Source of the DNA: Lachnospiraceae bacterium JLR.KK008
Lineage (GTDB): Bacteria; Bacillota; Clostridia; Lachnospirales; Lachnospiraceae
Length of the DNA: 64,000 nucleotides
Assembly: GCA_037015955.1 (NCBI GenBank)
Contig: CP143548.1
Coordinates: forward strand, 1,264,001 to 1,328,000
Direction: 5' to 3'
Shown here piece after piece: positions 52,927 through 61,073 of the stretch. Below the pieces are notes generated by a model. That model was given only the letters and a program-made list of their open reading frames with translations. It was not told where the DNA came from and made no database searches. Positions within the stretch are counted from its first letter, which is position 1. Each line of letters opens with the position of its first letter. Both the position numbers and the translations under genes were made by a program.

Positions 52927-53357
52927 GCGGGCTGATTAAAATCAGGCGTGCGTTGGTCCGGGAAGAGAGAGAAATTGATATTCGCACTTTTTCCCCGCTG
53001 ACGCTCGCTTATATCGGCGATGCCGTCTATGATCTGATCATCCGTACGGTCGTTGTGGAGCGGGGGAACAAGGCGGCCAACCTGCTTCACCGTGAGACGG
53101 TGAAGTATGTCAAAGCCGGAGCGCAGGCACAGATGGTAGAAGCGATGCAGGAGGATCTGACAGAAGAGGAACTGGCCGTGTACAGGCGGGGACGAAATGC
53201 CAAATCCCATACGACGGCAAAGAATGCGTCGATCGAAGATTACCGGAAGGCGACAGGACTGGAAGCGCTGATCGGGTACCTCTACCTGGAGGACCGGTTC
53301 GACCGGGTATTGGAGCTTGTGAGACTGGGGCTGGAAAAGGCAGGGAAAGAACTATGA
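52911..53357 (+). CDS. mrnC: Mini-ribonuclease III
   Basis: 148 residues. The RNase III catalytic block without the RNA-binding domain: PLTLAYIGDAVYDLIIRTVV (the signature ExxLxxLGD variant) and ASIEDYRKATGLEALIGYLY with the second catalytic acidic site. It trims 23S rRNA ends in Firmicutes. The cysS-mrnC-rlmB order is conserved in the group. Confidence 0.93.
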   Translation: MEEGVSGLIKIRRALVREEREIDIRTFSPLTLAYIGDAVYDLIIRTVVVERGNKAANLLHRETVKYVKAGAQAQMVEAMQEDLTEEELAVYRRGRNAKSHTTAKNASIEDYRKATGLEALIGYLYLEDRFDRVLELVRLGLEKAGKEL

Positions 53358-54109
53358 GTAATGAGACATTTGAGAATGAGACGTCTGTGATAGAAGGGCG
53401 CAATGCAGTCATCGAGGCGTTTCGCAGCGGCAGGACGATAGACAAGCTGTACATACTGGACGGCTGTCAGGACGGTCCGGTGATGACGATCAGACGGGAG
53501 GCGAAAAAGCAGGACACACTGATCCGCTATGTCGACCGGGAACGGCTGGATCAGCTCTCGCAGACGGGAAAGCATCAGGGGGTCATTGCCTGCGCAGCGG
53601 CGTATACCTATGCGGAGGTGGAAGATATGCTGCAGGCGGCGCGGGAAAAAGGAGAGCCGCCTTTTTTGTTTTTGCTGGACAATATTGAAGACCCGCATAA
53701 TCTGGGCGCGATCATTCGTACCGCCAATCTGGCGGGAGCCCATGGGGTGATCATTCCCAGAAACAGAGCGGTCGGACTGACTCCCACCGTGGCGAGGACT
53801 TCCGCCGGGGCTCTGAACTATACGCCGGTGGCGAAGGTGACGAACCTTGCCAAGACGATTGAAAGCCTGAAAAAAGAAGGCCTTTGGTTCGTCTGCGCGG
53901 ATATGAATGGCACTGTCATGTATGATCTGGATCTGAAGGGCCCGATCGGGCTTGTAATTGGCAGCGAGGGACAGGGCGTGGGACGGCTCGTAAAGGAAAG
54001 CTGTGATCTCACTGCGGCCATTCCCATGAAGGGCAATATTGATTCCCTGAATGCGTCTGTGGCGGCCGGTGTGCTTGCCTATGAAATTGTGCGCCAGAGG
54101 ATGCAGTAA
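53354..54109 (+). CDS. rlmB: 23S rRNA (guanosine-2'-O)-methyltransferase, SpoU family
   Basis: 251 residues. A small N-terminal substrate-binding domain is followed by the SPOUT/TrmH knot: FLLDNIEDPHNLGAIIRTAN, GLVIGSEGQGVGRLVKESCD and IPMKGNIDSLNASVAAGVLA (the three motifs). Probably methylates G2251 of 23S rRNA. Overlaps mrnC by 4 nt; sigH ATG follows its stop directly. Confidence 0.92.
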   Translation: MSNETFENETSVIEGRNAVIEAFRSGRTIDKLYILDGCQDGPVMTIRREAKKQDTLIRYVDRERLDQLSQTGKHQGVIACAAAYTYAEVEDMLQAAREKGEPPFLFLLDNIEDPHNLGAIIRTANLAGAHGVIIPRNRAVGLTPTVARTSAGALNYTPVAKVTNLAKTIESLKKEGLWFVCADMNGTVMYDLDLKGPIGLVIGSEGQGVGRLVKESCDLTAAIPMKGNIDSLNASVAAGVLAYEIVRQRMQ

Positions 54110-54733
54110 ATGGAAAAAGATTATGCGGGGATCAGTGATGAGGAATTGATTGTGCGGCTGCGTGACGGCGAGGTGGAGATCACGGATTTTCTGATGGACA
54201 AATATAAAAACCTTGTCAAAAGCAAGGCAAAGTCGATGTATATCCTTGGCGCGGACGGTGAAGACCTGATTCAGGAAGGGATGATCGGGCTTTTTAAGGC
54301 GCTGCGGGATTATGACATTGGCAGAGACGCCAGTTTTCTCACTTTTGCCGACCTGTGTATATCCAGACAGATGTATACGGCCGTGCAGGCTTCCAGGCGG
54401 AAGAAACATAAGCCTCTGAACACATATATTTCCCTCTACAGCGATGTGCGGGAGCGGGGCGAGAATGGCGGCGAGGAGACGGAGCTTGTCAATGTGCTCA
54501 GTTCGCTATCGGACAAGAGCCCGGAAGAGGCGTGGATCGACAAGGAGAGTGTGGAGCTCCTGGAAAAGACGATAGAAAAAGAGCTGAGCAATTTTGAAAA
54601 ACAGGTGTTCGATCTCTATCTCACAGGTATGGGCTATGTGCAGATCGCAAAAGTGCTTGGCAGAGACGACAAGTCCACGGACAACGCCCTCCAGCGTATT
54701 AAGAGCAAACTGAGACGGGCGATCGGGAGATAA
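54110..54733 (+). CDS. sigH: RNA polymerase sigma factor SigH
   Basis: 207 residues. Region 2 shows LVKSKAKSMYILGADGEDLIQEGMIGLFKALRDYD, quoted here in part as GADGEDLIQEGMIGLFKAL, with the following FADLCISRQMYTAVQAS; region 4 is NFEKQVFDLYLTGMGYVQIA. The position after rlmB is the usual one for sigH (spo0H), the sigma factor for the transition to sporulation. Supports a spore-forming organism. Confidence 0.88.
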   Translation: MEKDYAGISDEELIVRLRDGEVEITDFLMDKYKNLVKSKAKSMYILGADGEDLIQEGMIGLFKALRDYDIGRDASFLTFADLCISRQMYTAVQASRRKKHKPLNTYISLYSDVRERGENGGEETELVNVLSSLSDKSPEEAWIDKESVELLEKTIEKELSNFEKQVFDLYLTGMGYVQIAKVLGRDDKSTDNALQRIKSKLRRAIGR

Positions 54734-54809
54734 AAGGGGCGACATGATACCGCAGATGCGATCGATCAGAATAAAGTGTGGAAAATGATGCCGGATTTGA
54801 GAAGCATTA

Positions 54810-54838
54810 TTGACAAACGGACGATTATTGCATATACT
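54810..54838 (+). promoter_or_regulatory. Promoter of the arsR-type gene
   Basis: TTGACA (54810-54815) and TATACT (54833-54838), spacer 17 nt. An ArsR-type operator follows immediately at 54844. Confidence 0.7.
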
Positions 54839-54843
54839 GAAAT

Positions 54844-54863
54844 ATATTAAAAAATTTTGATGT
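54844..54863 (+). promoter_or_regulatory. ArsR operator, first copy
   Basis: The sequence ATATTAAA-AAAT-TTTGATGT resembles the perfect repeat at 55230-55249 (right arm identical, left arm with two changes). It lies just downstream of the -10, where a repressor would block transcription. Confidence 0.55.
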
Positions 54864-54876
54864 GAGAGGAGATTGC

Positions 54877-55161
54877 ATGGGCATTTATCAGGAAAACGCA
54901 AAAATCTTTAAGGCCTTGTGTGACCCCAAGCGCCTTGCCATTTTGGAACAACTGCGAAGTGGTGAAAAATGTGCCTGTGTACTGCAAGAACCAATGGATT
55001 TGACTCAATCCGGCCTGTCCTATCATATGAAAATTCTATGTGATTCCGGGCTTGTTTTAAGCTGTCAGGAGGGGAAATGGACGCATTACCGTTTGAGCGA
55101 TAGTGGCAGAGAGAGAGCGGTAAAGTTGTTGCTTGCCATAACAACGCCAGATGCAGATTAA
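54877..55161 (+). CDS. ArsR-family metalloregulator
   Basis: 94 residues from ATG 54877 (AGAGGAGA upstream). Winged helix (NAKIFKALCDPKRLAILEQL, TQSGLSYHMKILCDSGLVLS). The metal-sensing pair is likely the CACVL motif in EKCACVLQE, as in As(III)-sensing ArsR where two or three cysteines bind arsenite. Operators before it and before the permease suggest that both are derepressed by arsenic or antimony. Confidence 0.85.
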   Translation: MGIYQENAKIFKALCDPKRLAILEQLRSGEKCACVLQEPMDLTQSGLSYHMKILCDSGLVLSCQEGKWTHYRLSDSGRERAVKLLLAITTPDAD

Positions 55162-55187
55162 AAGGGCGGATGCCTTTTATGTGATAG

Positions 55188-55221
55188 AGAAACGCCATCA
55201 AAATAAGATGGTGTTTCTTTT
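55188..55221 (+). terminator. Terminator between arsR and the permease gene
   Basis: AGAAACGCCATC and GATGGTGTTTCT form a 12-bp stem (one wobble) with a 7-nt loop, followed by TTTT. Confidence 0.75.
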
Positions 55222-55229
55222 GAAACAAA

Positions 55230-55249
55230 ACATCAAATTTTTTTGATGT
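55230..55249 (+). promoter_or_regulatory. ArsR operator, second copy
   Basis: ACATCAAA-TTTT-TTTGATGT is a perfect inverted repeat 33 nt before the permease start. Shared with the arsR promoter, which ties the permease to the same regulator. Confidence 0.65.
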
Positions 55250-55281
55250 GATATATAAAGAATTGAAAGTGAGGTTTCTCT

Positions 55282-56284
55282 ATGAATGTATGGAAATTTA
55301 TTCAAGACCAGGTTTTGGGCATGAAATGGCTGAACGAACTGATTGGCGCAGGACTTTCCGTGTTTGGGCTGGATGTAGGGGAACGCATAGGGGGGAAGCA
55401 TCCAGTTTTTCCTCTATGATGTCTTGAAAATCACTGTGTTGCTCTGCTTTTTGATTTTTGTAATCTCTTACATTCAAAGCTACTTCCCGCCGGAACGAAG
55501 CAAGCGCATATTAAGCCGGTTCCACGGTATTGGTGCAAACGTCATCTCTGCCCTGCTGGGGACTGTGACGCCATTTTGCTCCTGTTCGTCCATTCCCCTG
55601 TTTATTGGCTTTACCGGTGCAGGTTTGCCGCTGGGCGTTACGTTTTCTTTTCTGATTTCATCTCCCATGGTGGATTTGGGGAGTCTGCTTCTCCTGATGA
55701 GTATTTTTGGTGCAAAAGTGGCTTTTGTTTATGTGATTGTCGGATTGGCGATTGCCGTAACAGGCGGTACTTTGATTGAGAAGTTGCGCATGGAGTCATA
55801 TGTGGAAGAATTTATCCGCAGGGCCGGGGATGTGGACGTAGAAACCCCTGCATTGACAGTACGGGAACGGATTCAATATGCAAAAGAACAGGTTGCTTCC
55901 ACTTTCAGGAAGATATTCCCGTATATTTTAATTGGCGTGGGTGTTGGCGCAGTCATTCATAACTGGATACCGGAAAGCTGGATCGAGGCTGTATTAGGTG
56001 GCAACAATCCTTTTGGCGTTATCCTTGCGACGCTGGTAGGCGTTCCCATGTATGCCGATATTTTTGGTACGATTCCGGTGGCGGAGGCTCTGCTTTACAA
56101 GGGTGCACAGCTCGGTACGATTTTGGCGTTTATGATGGCTGTCACCACATTAAGTTTACCATCTGTGATTATGCTCCGCAAAGCGGTAAAACCGAAACTG
56201 CTGGCATTGTTTATTGGCATCTGTACTGTTGGCATGATACTTGTCGGCTACCTGTTTAACTTGTTCCAATTTTTACTGATATGA
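55282..56284 (+). CDS. ArsP-like permease (DUF318), frameshifted at a six-G run
   Basis: From ATG 55282 (GAGGT upstream) the frame reads normally (MNVWKFIQDQVLGMKWLNEL) to GERIGG, then breaks at the G run 55390-55395 and meets a stop at 55420. Removing one G restores about 333 residues; the downstream frame is open from 55424 to 56284. Motif CSCSSIPLFIGFTGAGLPLG matches the ArsP permease family, which exports methylated arsenicals; about eight membrane spans. Either a real mutation, a slippage-based switch, or a base-call error. Controlled by ArsR by context. Confidence 0.75.
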
Positions 56285-56313
56285 ATAACAGCGCTGGACA
56301 TCAAAACTTCCTA

Positions 56314-56342
56314 TTGACAAAAAAGACAAAATTAGGTACTAT
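56314..56342 (+). promoter_or_regulatory. Promoter of tRNA-Thr
   Basis: TTGACA (56314-56319) and TACTAT (56337-56342), spacer 17 nt, 28 nt before the tRNA. Confidence 0.7.
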
Positions 56343-56370
56343 ATTAAAGGTGTTGTGAGAGTAGCAATAA

Positions 56371-56443
<73 letters not shown>

Positions 56444-56462
56444 GGATCAGAATGAAAAAAGG

Positions 56463-56498
56463 CTTTTTGAAGTGTGATACTTCAAAAAGTCTTTCTTT
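56463..56498 (+). terminator. Terminator after tRNA-Thr
   Basis: CTTTTTGAAGT and ACTTCAAAAAG form a perfect 11-bp stem, followed by a T-rich tail. Confidence 0.75.
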
Positions 56499-56621
56499 GA
56501 TTATCTCCCGGTTTCGCCGGTTCTGACTGGCAGGCAGTGTCTGGGAAGACTGCGGCTCGGCTCACAGCCGACAGGACATAAGTCTGTGTGCAGGAAATAC
56601 GGAGAGAAAGGACGAAAGAGG

Positions 56622-57476
56622 ATGCCGGAATTACCAGAAGTAGAGACGATCAGGAGAACGATCGAACCGCAGATACAGGGGCTTACAGTCGAAGAGGTAA
56701 CAATCAGACGGACGGAAGTCTCCGCCTATCCGGCGGCAGATGAGTTTTGCAGGAGGATGGCAGGACAGACCATATCGGGCATGTCGCGCAGAGGAAAGTT
56801 TCTGACCATTGTATTAGAAAGCGGTGATCGTGTGATATTGCACCTGCGGATGACAGGCTGTCTGCTGCTTACTCCGGCGGGGTATCCGGAAGAAAAGCAT
56901 ACCCATATCATTTTTCACCTGTGCGGCGGGAAAGAGCTGCGTTTTGCCGATATGCGCCGCTTCGGACGCTTCTGGCTGCTTCGGAAGGGAGAAGACGATA
57001 CATACAGCGGGATCGGTAAGCTGGGGCTGGAACCGTTTGATGCGTCTCTGACGGCTGAATATCTGCATACATGTCTGGGAAAACGACGCAAAACGGTCAA
57101 GGAATGTCTGCTGGAACAGACGACGGTTGCGGGAATCGGCAATATCTATGCAGATGAAATCTTATTTACGGCAGGTATCCATCCGGCGCGCTCTGCAGAC
57201 GATCTGCGGACGGAAGAATGGGAGCGCCTTGCGGCCGTCATTCCCGAACGGCTTTCTTATTTTATAGAGAAAAATCATATTACACCGGAAGAATATCTGG
57301 AGACGAAAGGGAGAGACTACCGCAACACTCCGTTTTTGCAAGTCTACGGTCATGCGGGCGAACCCTGTCCGGTCTGCGGGAACAGACTCTGCCGGCTTGT
57401 GATTGGCGGCAGGGGCAGTGTGCACTGCACCGTCTGCCAGAACAGGGAAAGCAGGCGGCAAATAGTGGCGGAGTAA
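56622..57476 (+). CDS. mutM: Formamidopyrimidine-DNA glycosylase
   Basis: 284 residues from ATG 56622. This start is certain because the enzyme needs Pro2 and Glu3 at the mature N-terminus (MPELPEVETIRR) as nucleophile and acid. The C-terminal zinc finger (CPVCGNRLCRLVIGGRG, CTVCQNRE) has all four cysteines. It removes 8-oxoguanine and formamidopyrimidines from DNA. The 142 nt upstream hold the tRNA terminator; no clear promoter is visible. Confidence 0.95.
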   Translation: MPELPEVETIRRTIEPQIQGLTVEEVTIRRTEVSAYPAADEFCRRMAGQTISGMSRRGKFLTIVLESGDRVILHLRMTGCLLLTPAGYPEEKHTHIIFHLCGGKELRFADMRRFGRFWLLRKGEDDTYSGIGKLGLEPFDASLTAEYLHTCLGKRRKTVKECLLEQTTVAGIGNIYADEILFTAGIHPARSADDLRTEEWERLAAVIPERLSYFIEKNHITPEEYLETKGRDYRNTPFLQVYGHAGEPCPVCGNRLCRLVIGGRGSVHCTVCQNRESRRQIVAE

Positions 57477-57558
57477 TTTACAAATTTTCCGTGTATGTTA
57501 GAATAAATATATAGGGAACCCGTTGACCGGATGGAAACAAATGACGGAGGATAAAAAG

Positions 57559-58206
57559 ATGAGAACATTAAAAAAGATACTACTGATCACTGTATCGTCG
57601 CTGGCACTCATAATATTGCCGGTGCAGGCGGGCAGGTTTGACCTGGCACTGACGGCGCAGGCGCACAGCGGGAGAACGGACGCGAGCGGAGGACATCACG
57701 ATTATAAAAATAAGAGTGGACTGGGGTCTTACCATTATCATCACGGATACCCGGCCCACCTGCATCCCGATGGGTTTTGCCCTTACGACAGTGCGGCGGC
57801 CGATCTGGATCAGGGCTTTCTTCAGCCGGATCTCCCGGTTCCAGCCATTGTCCCGTCCATCCCGCAGATTTCGGATGACGGACAGACCGCTGTTGGTACA
57901 GATGACCAGACAGTCGATGCCGGAAACGGTCAGACAGGTACCGGTTATGAGAGCGTGATCTTTGATCCTGCCTTTTATGCTGCCACTTATGCGGACCTGG
58001 CGCCGATACAGGGCGACGCCGCAGCGCTGTATGCCCATTTTGAGACGACAGGAATGGCGGAAGGCAGACAGGGAGCCGCAACATTTAACGTAACGGTCTA
58101 TATTCAGAACAATCCTGATCTGGTTTCTCTGTTTGGCAATGATCTGAAACTCTACTATGGGCATTATGTAAACAGCGGTCAGTATGAAGGACGTGTAGCA
58201 TATTGA
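57559..58206 (+). CDS. YHYH-domain secreted protein
   Basis: 215 residues from ATG 57559 (GGAGG upstream). Signal peptide (RTLKKILLITVSSLALIILP, cleavage near AQA). Next comes a His-rich YHYH domain: GRTDASGGHHDYKNKSGLGS, then YHYHHGYPAHLHPDG. After an acidic linker there are two copies of a ~40-residue repeat (FDPAFYAATYADL... and FNVTVYIQNNPDL...YYGHYVNSG), typical of clostridial cell-surface proteins. Directly upstream of a cobalt transporter; I infer a metal-binding role, perhaps cobalt capture. Confidence 0.72.
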   Translation: MRTLKKILLITVSSLALIILPVQAGRFDLALTAQAHSGRTDASGGHHDYKNKSGLGSYHYHHGYPAHLHPDGFCPYDSAAADLDQGFLQPDLPVPAIVPSIPQISDDGQTAVGTDDQTVDAGNGQTGTGYESVIFDPAFYAATYADLAPIQGDAAALYAHFETTGMAEGRQGAATFNVTVYIQNNPDLVSLFGNDLKLYYGHYVNSGQYEGRVAY

Positions 58207-58228
58207 TGAAGAGGGAGTTGGAAGAGAA

Positions 58229-58954
58229 GTGAGTATGCGCAGACAACATGTCGCACATCTGGAACAATACGCATATGCTTCCGGCCTGCGGCGACGCAGT
58301 GCGGCTCTGAAAATGGTGTTCAGTCTGGCGGTACTGACTCTGTGTCTTGTACTGGACAGCCTGGCGGTATCGGTCTTTGTAATCCTGTCCATGATGGTCA
58401 TAACGGCAGGGATTGGCAGGGTGAAGCTGCGCGAGTATTTCAGTCTGCTTGGAATCCCTCTGTTTTTTGTGATATTTGGAGGGATTGCGCTGCTTGTGAC
58501 AATGGGCAGTCCACTTCGGGCGGCGGAGGTGACGCTTCGGGCAGTGGGGGCGGTCAGCGCTTTTTATTTTCTGGCCCTGTCGACGCCGGTGGGGGAACTG
58601 CTGGCAGTCCTGAGAAAATGTCATCTGCCGGGACTGATGATTGAGCTGATGTATCTGATCTACCGTTTTATTTTCGTGCTGACAGAGGTATGGAATCACA
58701 TGGATACTGCGGCGCAGTCCAGACTCGGTTATGTGGATTACCGGACGTCGCTGCATACGTTCGGTAAGGTGGCAGGTAATCTGTTCGTGCTGTCGATGAG
58801 AAGGGCGGACGCTTTTTACAATGCCATGGAATCCCGCTGTTATGAGGGAGAACTCTGTTTTCTGGAGAAAACGGCAAAGAGCAGCCTGGGTGAATGGGCG
58901 GCCGCCGCCGGGTATGTGTGCGTACTGGTCTTGATCGGGAGGATCAGCGGATGA
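58229..58954 (+). CDS. cbiQ: Cobalt ECF transporter T component
   Basis: 241 residues (GTG 58229 or ATG 58235). Six membrane spans and the coupling helices with the Ala-Arg-Gly type motif (MRRADAFYNAMESRCYEGEL). It connects the ATPase to the CbiM core of the cobalt ECF transporter. Its stop overlaps the cbiO start by 4 nt. Confidence 0.85.
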   Translation: MSMRRQHVAHLEQYAYASGLRRRSAALKMVFSLAVLTLCLVLDSLAVSVFVILSMMVITAGIGRVKLREYFSLLGIPLFFVIFGGIALLVTMGSPLRAAEVTLRAVGAVSAFYFLALSTPVGELLAVLRKCHLPGLMIELMYLIYRFIFVLTEVWNHMDTAAQSRLGYVDYRTSLHTFGKVAGNLFVLSMRRADAFYNAMESRCYEGELCFLEKTAKSSLGEWAAAAGYVCVLVLIGRISG

Positions 58955-59814
58955 AAAGAGAGCCTGTCTTAGCTTTGCAGGAGGTGAGCTTTGCCTATGT
59001 GGGCGGCGGTAAGGCGCTGCAGAGTGTCAGTCTGAATATTTACGAGGGAGAGAGGATTGCGGTGCTGGGAGCGAACGGCGCCGGAAAGTCGACGCTCTTT
59101 CTGAATATGAACGGAGTGCTTTTTCCTCAGCAGGGCCGACTGTGTTACAGAGGGAATACAATTACCAGAAAGAATGTCAATGTACTGCGCCGGGGAGTGG
59201 GGATCATCTTTCAGGATGCCGACAGCCAGATGATCGCGCCCAGTGTGCGCGCAGAAATTTCTTTTGGTCCGATGAACTTAAAATTGTCCCGGATGGAAGT
59301 CGAAAGCCGGGTGGCCGCCGCGGTTTCCTTTATGAATCTGCAAGGCTATGAGGACAGACCGCCTCATACATTGAGCGGCGGGGAGAAGAAAAGGGTGAGC
59401 ATTGCGGACATCATTGCGATGGAGCCGGAGGTCTTTCTGTTTGATGAGCCGCAGGCTTCGCTTGATCCGCTGCATGTGCGGCAGCTGGAGCAGGTGCTCG
59501 ATCTGCTCAGCGGAAAAGGCAAGACGCTCATAGTCGGCACTCACGATGTGGATTTCGTATGGCGGTGGGCAGACCGGGTGCTTGTCATGCAGGAGGGAAC
59601 AGTGAGAGCGGACGGGCCGCCGCCCGCGGTCTTTTCCGAAAGGGCGCTATGCAAGGACGCGAATCTGGAACAACCAATGTTATATCAACTCACGAAACTG
59701 CTGGAAGAAAGAAATCTGCTGAAGGAGAAAGGGAGAGTCCCCAGGACAGTGAAAGAGCTGGATACACTCCTCGGGGATGGGCAATATCTCACAGAAAGAA
59801 AGGAGAGGCCATGA
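58951..59814 (+). CDS. cbiO: Cobalt ECF transporter ATPase
   Basis: 287 residues from ATG 58951. Walker A AVLGANGAGKSTLF, Q-loop IIFQDADSQM (the D following Q is typical of ECF ATPases), signature TLSGGEKKRVSIADII, Walker B VFLFDEPQASLD and H-loop GTHDVDF. Energises the CbiMQ complex. Next gene overlaps through ATGA-like spacing. Confidence 0.92.
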   Translation: MKREPVLALQEVSFAYVGGGKALQSVSLNIYEGERIAVLGANGAGKSTLFLNMNGVLFPQQGRLCYRGNTITRKNVNVLRRGVGIIFQDADSQMIAPSVRAEISFGPMNLKLSRMEVESRVAAAVSFMNLQGYEDRPPHTLSGGEKKRVSIADIIAMEPEVFLFDEPQASLDPLHVRQLEQVLDLLSGKGKTLIVGTHDVDFVWRWADRVLVMQEGTVRADGPPPAVFSERALCKDANLEQPMLYQLTKLLEERNLLKEKGRVPRTVKELDTLLGDGQYLTERKERP

Positions 59815-59815
59815 A

Positions 59816-60619
59816 ATGAGGACAATCAGGAAACCGGAGAACCGGGAAGCGGGTAAAGGGAAGACTGAGCGAAGACGGGAAAAGCGGCTGGTGCTGGCAG
59901 CGGTGGTCCTTGCCGTGGCTTCGGGTATTGCGCCTGCGGCAAATGCCATGCACATTATGGAAGGCTATCTTCCCGCGTCATACTGTGTGGCCTGGGGCGT
60001 TCTCTGCCTACCTTTTTTGCTTGCGGGATTTTTCGCAATCCGGAGACGGCTGCAGGCCGACCGCAGTGTGATTACGCTGCTGGCCATGTCAGGGGCGTTC
60101 ATCTTTGTGATCTCTTCCCTGAAGATTCCGTCTGTGACGGGGAGCTGTTCGCATATGACGGGGACCGGTCTGGGCGCCATTTTATTTGGTCCGTCTGTGG
60201 TCAGTATTCTGGGGCTGATTGTATTGATCTTTCAGGCGCTTTTGCTTGCACACGGAGGACTGACTTCCCTTGGCGCCAATACGTTTTCCATGGCCATTGC
60301 CGGACCGGCCTTGGCTTATGTTATCTATGTGGTCTGTAAGAGAGCAAAAGTCAACAGACGGTTTTGTATTTTTCTGGCGGCGGCGCTCGGAGACCTGTTT
60401 ACCTACTGTGTTACAAGCGTGCAGCTTGCGCTGGCATTTCCCTCTCCGGAAGGCGGCGTCTTTCAGTCAGCGGTGAGGTTTCTCGGCGTGTTTGCGCCGA
60501 CCCAGCTTCCGCTGGCGGTGATTGAAGGAATCGTGACGGTGATTCTGGTCATCGGACTCGATGTCTATGCGCAGCCTGAACTGCAGGCGCTGGACAGGAA
60601 AAAGGAGGAAATGCAATGA
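59816..60619 (+). CDS. cbiM: Cobalt ECF transporter substrate-specific component
   Basis: 267 residues from ATG 59816 (AGGAGAGG upstream). A Lys/Arg-rich leader (20-30) precedes a signal sequence whose cleavage exposes MHIMEGYLP, the diagnostic metal-binding N-terminus with His2 (here in MHIMEG). Six membrane spans follow. It binds and moves Co2+ (or Ni2+ in relatives). The order cbiQ-cbiO-cbiM-cbiN differs from the common cbiM-first layout. Confidence 0.92.
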   Translation: MRTIRKPENREAGKGKTERRREKRLVLAAVVLAVASGIAPAANAMHIMEGYLPASYCVAWGVLCLPFLLAGFFAIRRRLQADRSVITLLAMSGAFIFVISSLKIPSVTGSCSHMTGTGLGAILFGPSVVSILGLIVLIFQALLLAHGGLTSLGANTFSMAIAGPALAYVIYVVCKRAKVNRRFCIFLAAALGDLFTYCVTSVQLALAFPSPEGGVFQSAVRFLGVFAPTQLPLAVIEGIVTVILVIGLDVYAQPELQALDRKKEEMQ

Positions 60620-60966
60620 GCAAGAACACCAAAACAGTACTGGGGCTGCTTTTATTGACGGCGGTACTGATAACAGTGCCTGTCGTTGTCCGCAGGGGGG
60701 CGGAGTTTGGTGGTTCCGATGATGCCGGAAGCGAAGTGGCGGCGGAGATTGCCGGTAGTTATGAGCCCTGGTTTACACCGGTGCTGGAAACGATGATTGG
60801 CGGTGAGCTTCCGGGCGAACTGGAGAGCCTGCTGTTTTGTATCCAGACCGGTATCGGTGTCGGCGTAATCGCGTTTTTTATGGGCCGGTTTGTGGAGCGT
60901 AGGAAATGGATGAATGAGAGAGGTGATAACAGCGATAACATGAAGACATTGCAGAACAGAATTTAA
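60616..60966 (+). CDS. cbiN: Cobalt transporter accessory protein
   Basis: 116 residues. Two membrane spans (about 7-25 and 77-97) and the characteristic YEPWFTPVLE loop after GAEFGGSDDAG show CbiN. It is needed for Co2+ loading of CbiM. Overlaps cbiM by 4 nt. The basic tail (GRFVERRKWMNERGDNSDNM) is longer than usual. Confidence 0.88.
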   Translation: MSKNTKTVLGLLLLTAVLITVPVVVRRGAEFGGSDDAGSEVAAEIAGSYEPWFTPVLETMIGGELPGELESLLFCIQTGIGVGVIAFFMGRFVERRKWMNERGDNSDNMKTLQNRI

Positions 60967-61000
60967 GAAGAAGGACGGAAAGATTTTTGCAATGAGTCTG

Positions 61001-61053
61001 AAAAAGAGTTCTCATACGGCGCAGAGAGCGCACCGTATGAGAACTTTTTGTTT
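61001..61053. terminator. Bidirectional terminator between cbiN and the PRTase-like gene
   Basis: GTTCTCATACGG and CCGTATGAGAAC pair perfectly (12 bp, extended by GC pairs) around a short loop, with AAAAAG on the left and CTTTTTG-TTTT on the right. It serves two converging genes. Confidence 0.85.
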
Positions 61054-61073
61054 TATTTATGACTGTTTTTACC

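Noticed and set aside
53282-54409. 375-residue minus-strand frame across rlmB and sigH
   Set aside because: Spans two convincing plus-strand genes and has low-quality sequence.
57477-58228. Cobalamin riboswitch before the cobalt transporter
   Set aside because: I looked for the B12 box in the 82-nt gap before the YHYH gene and the 22-nt gap before cbiQ; neither is large enough or carries it.
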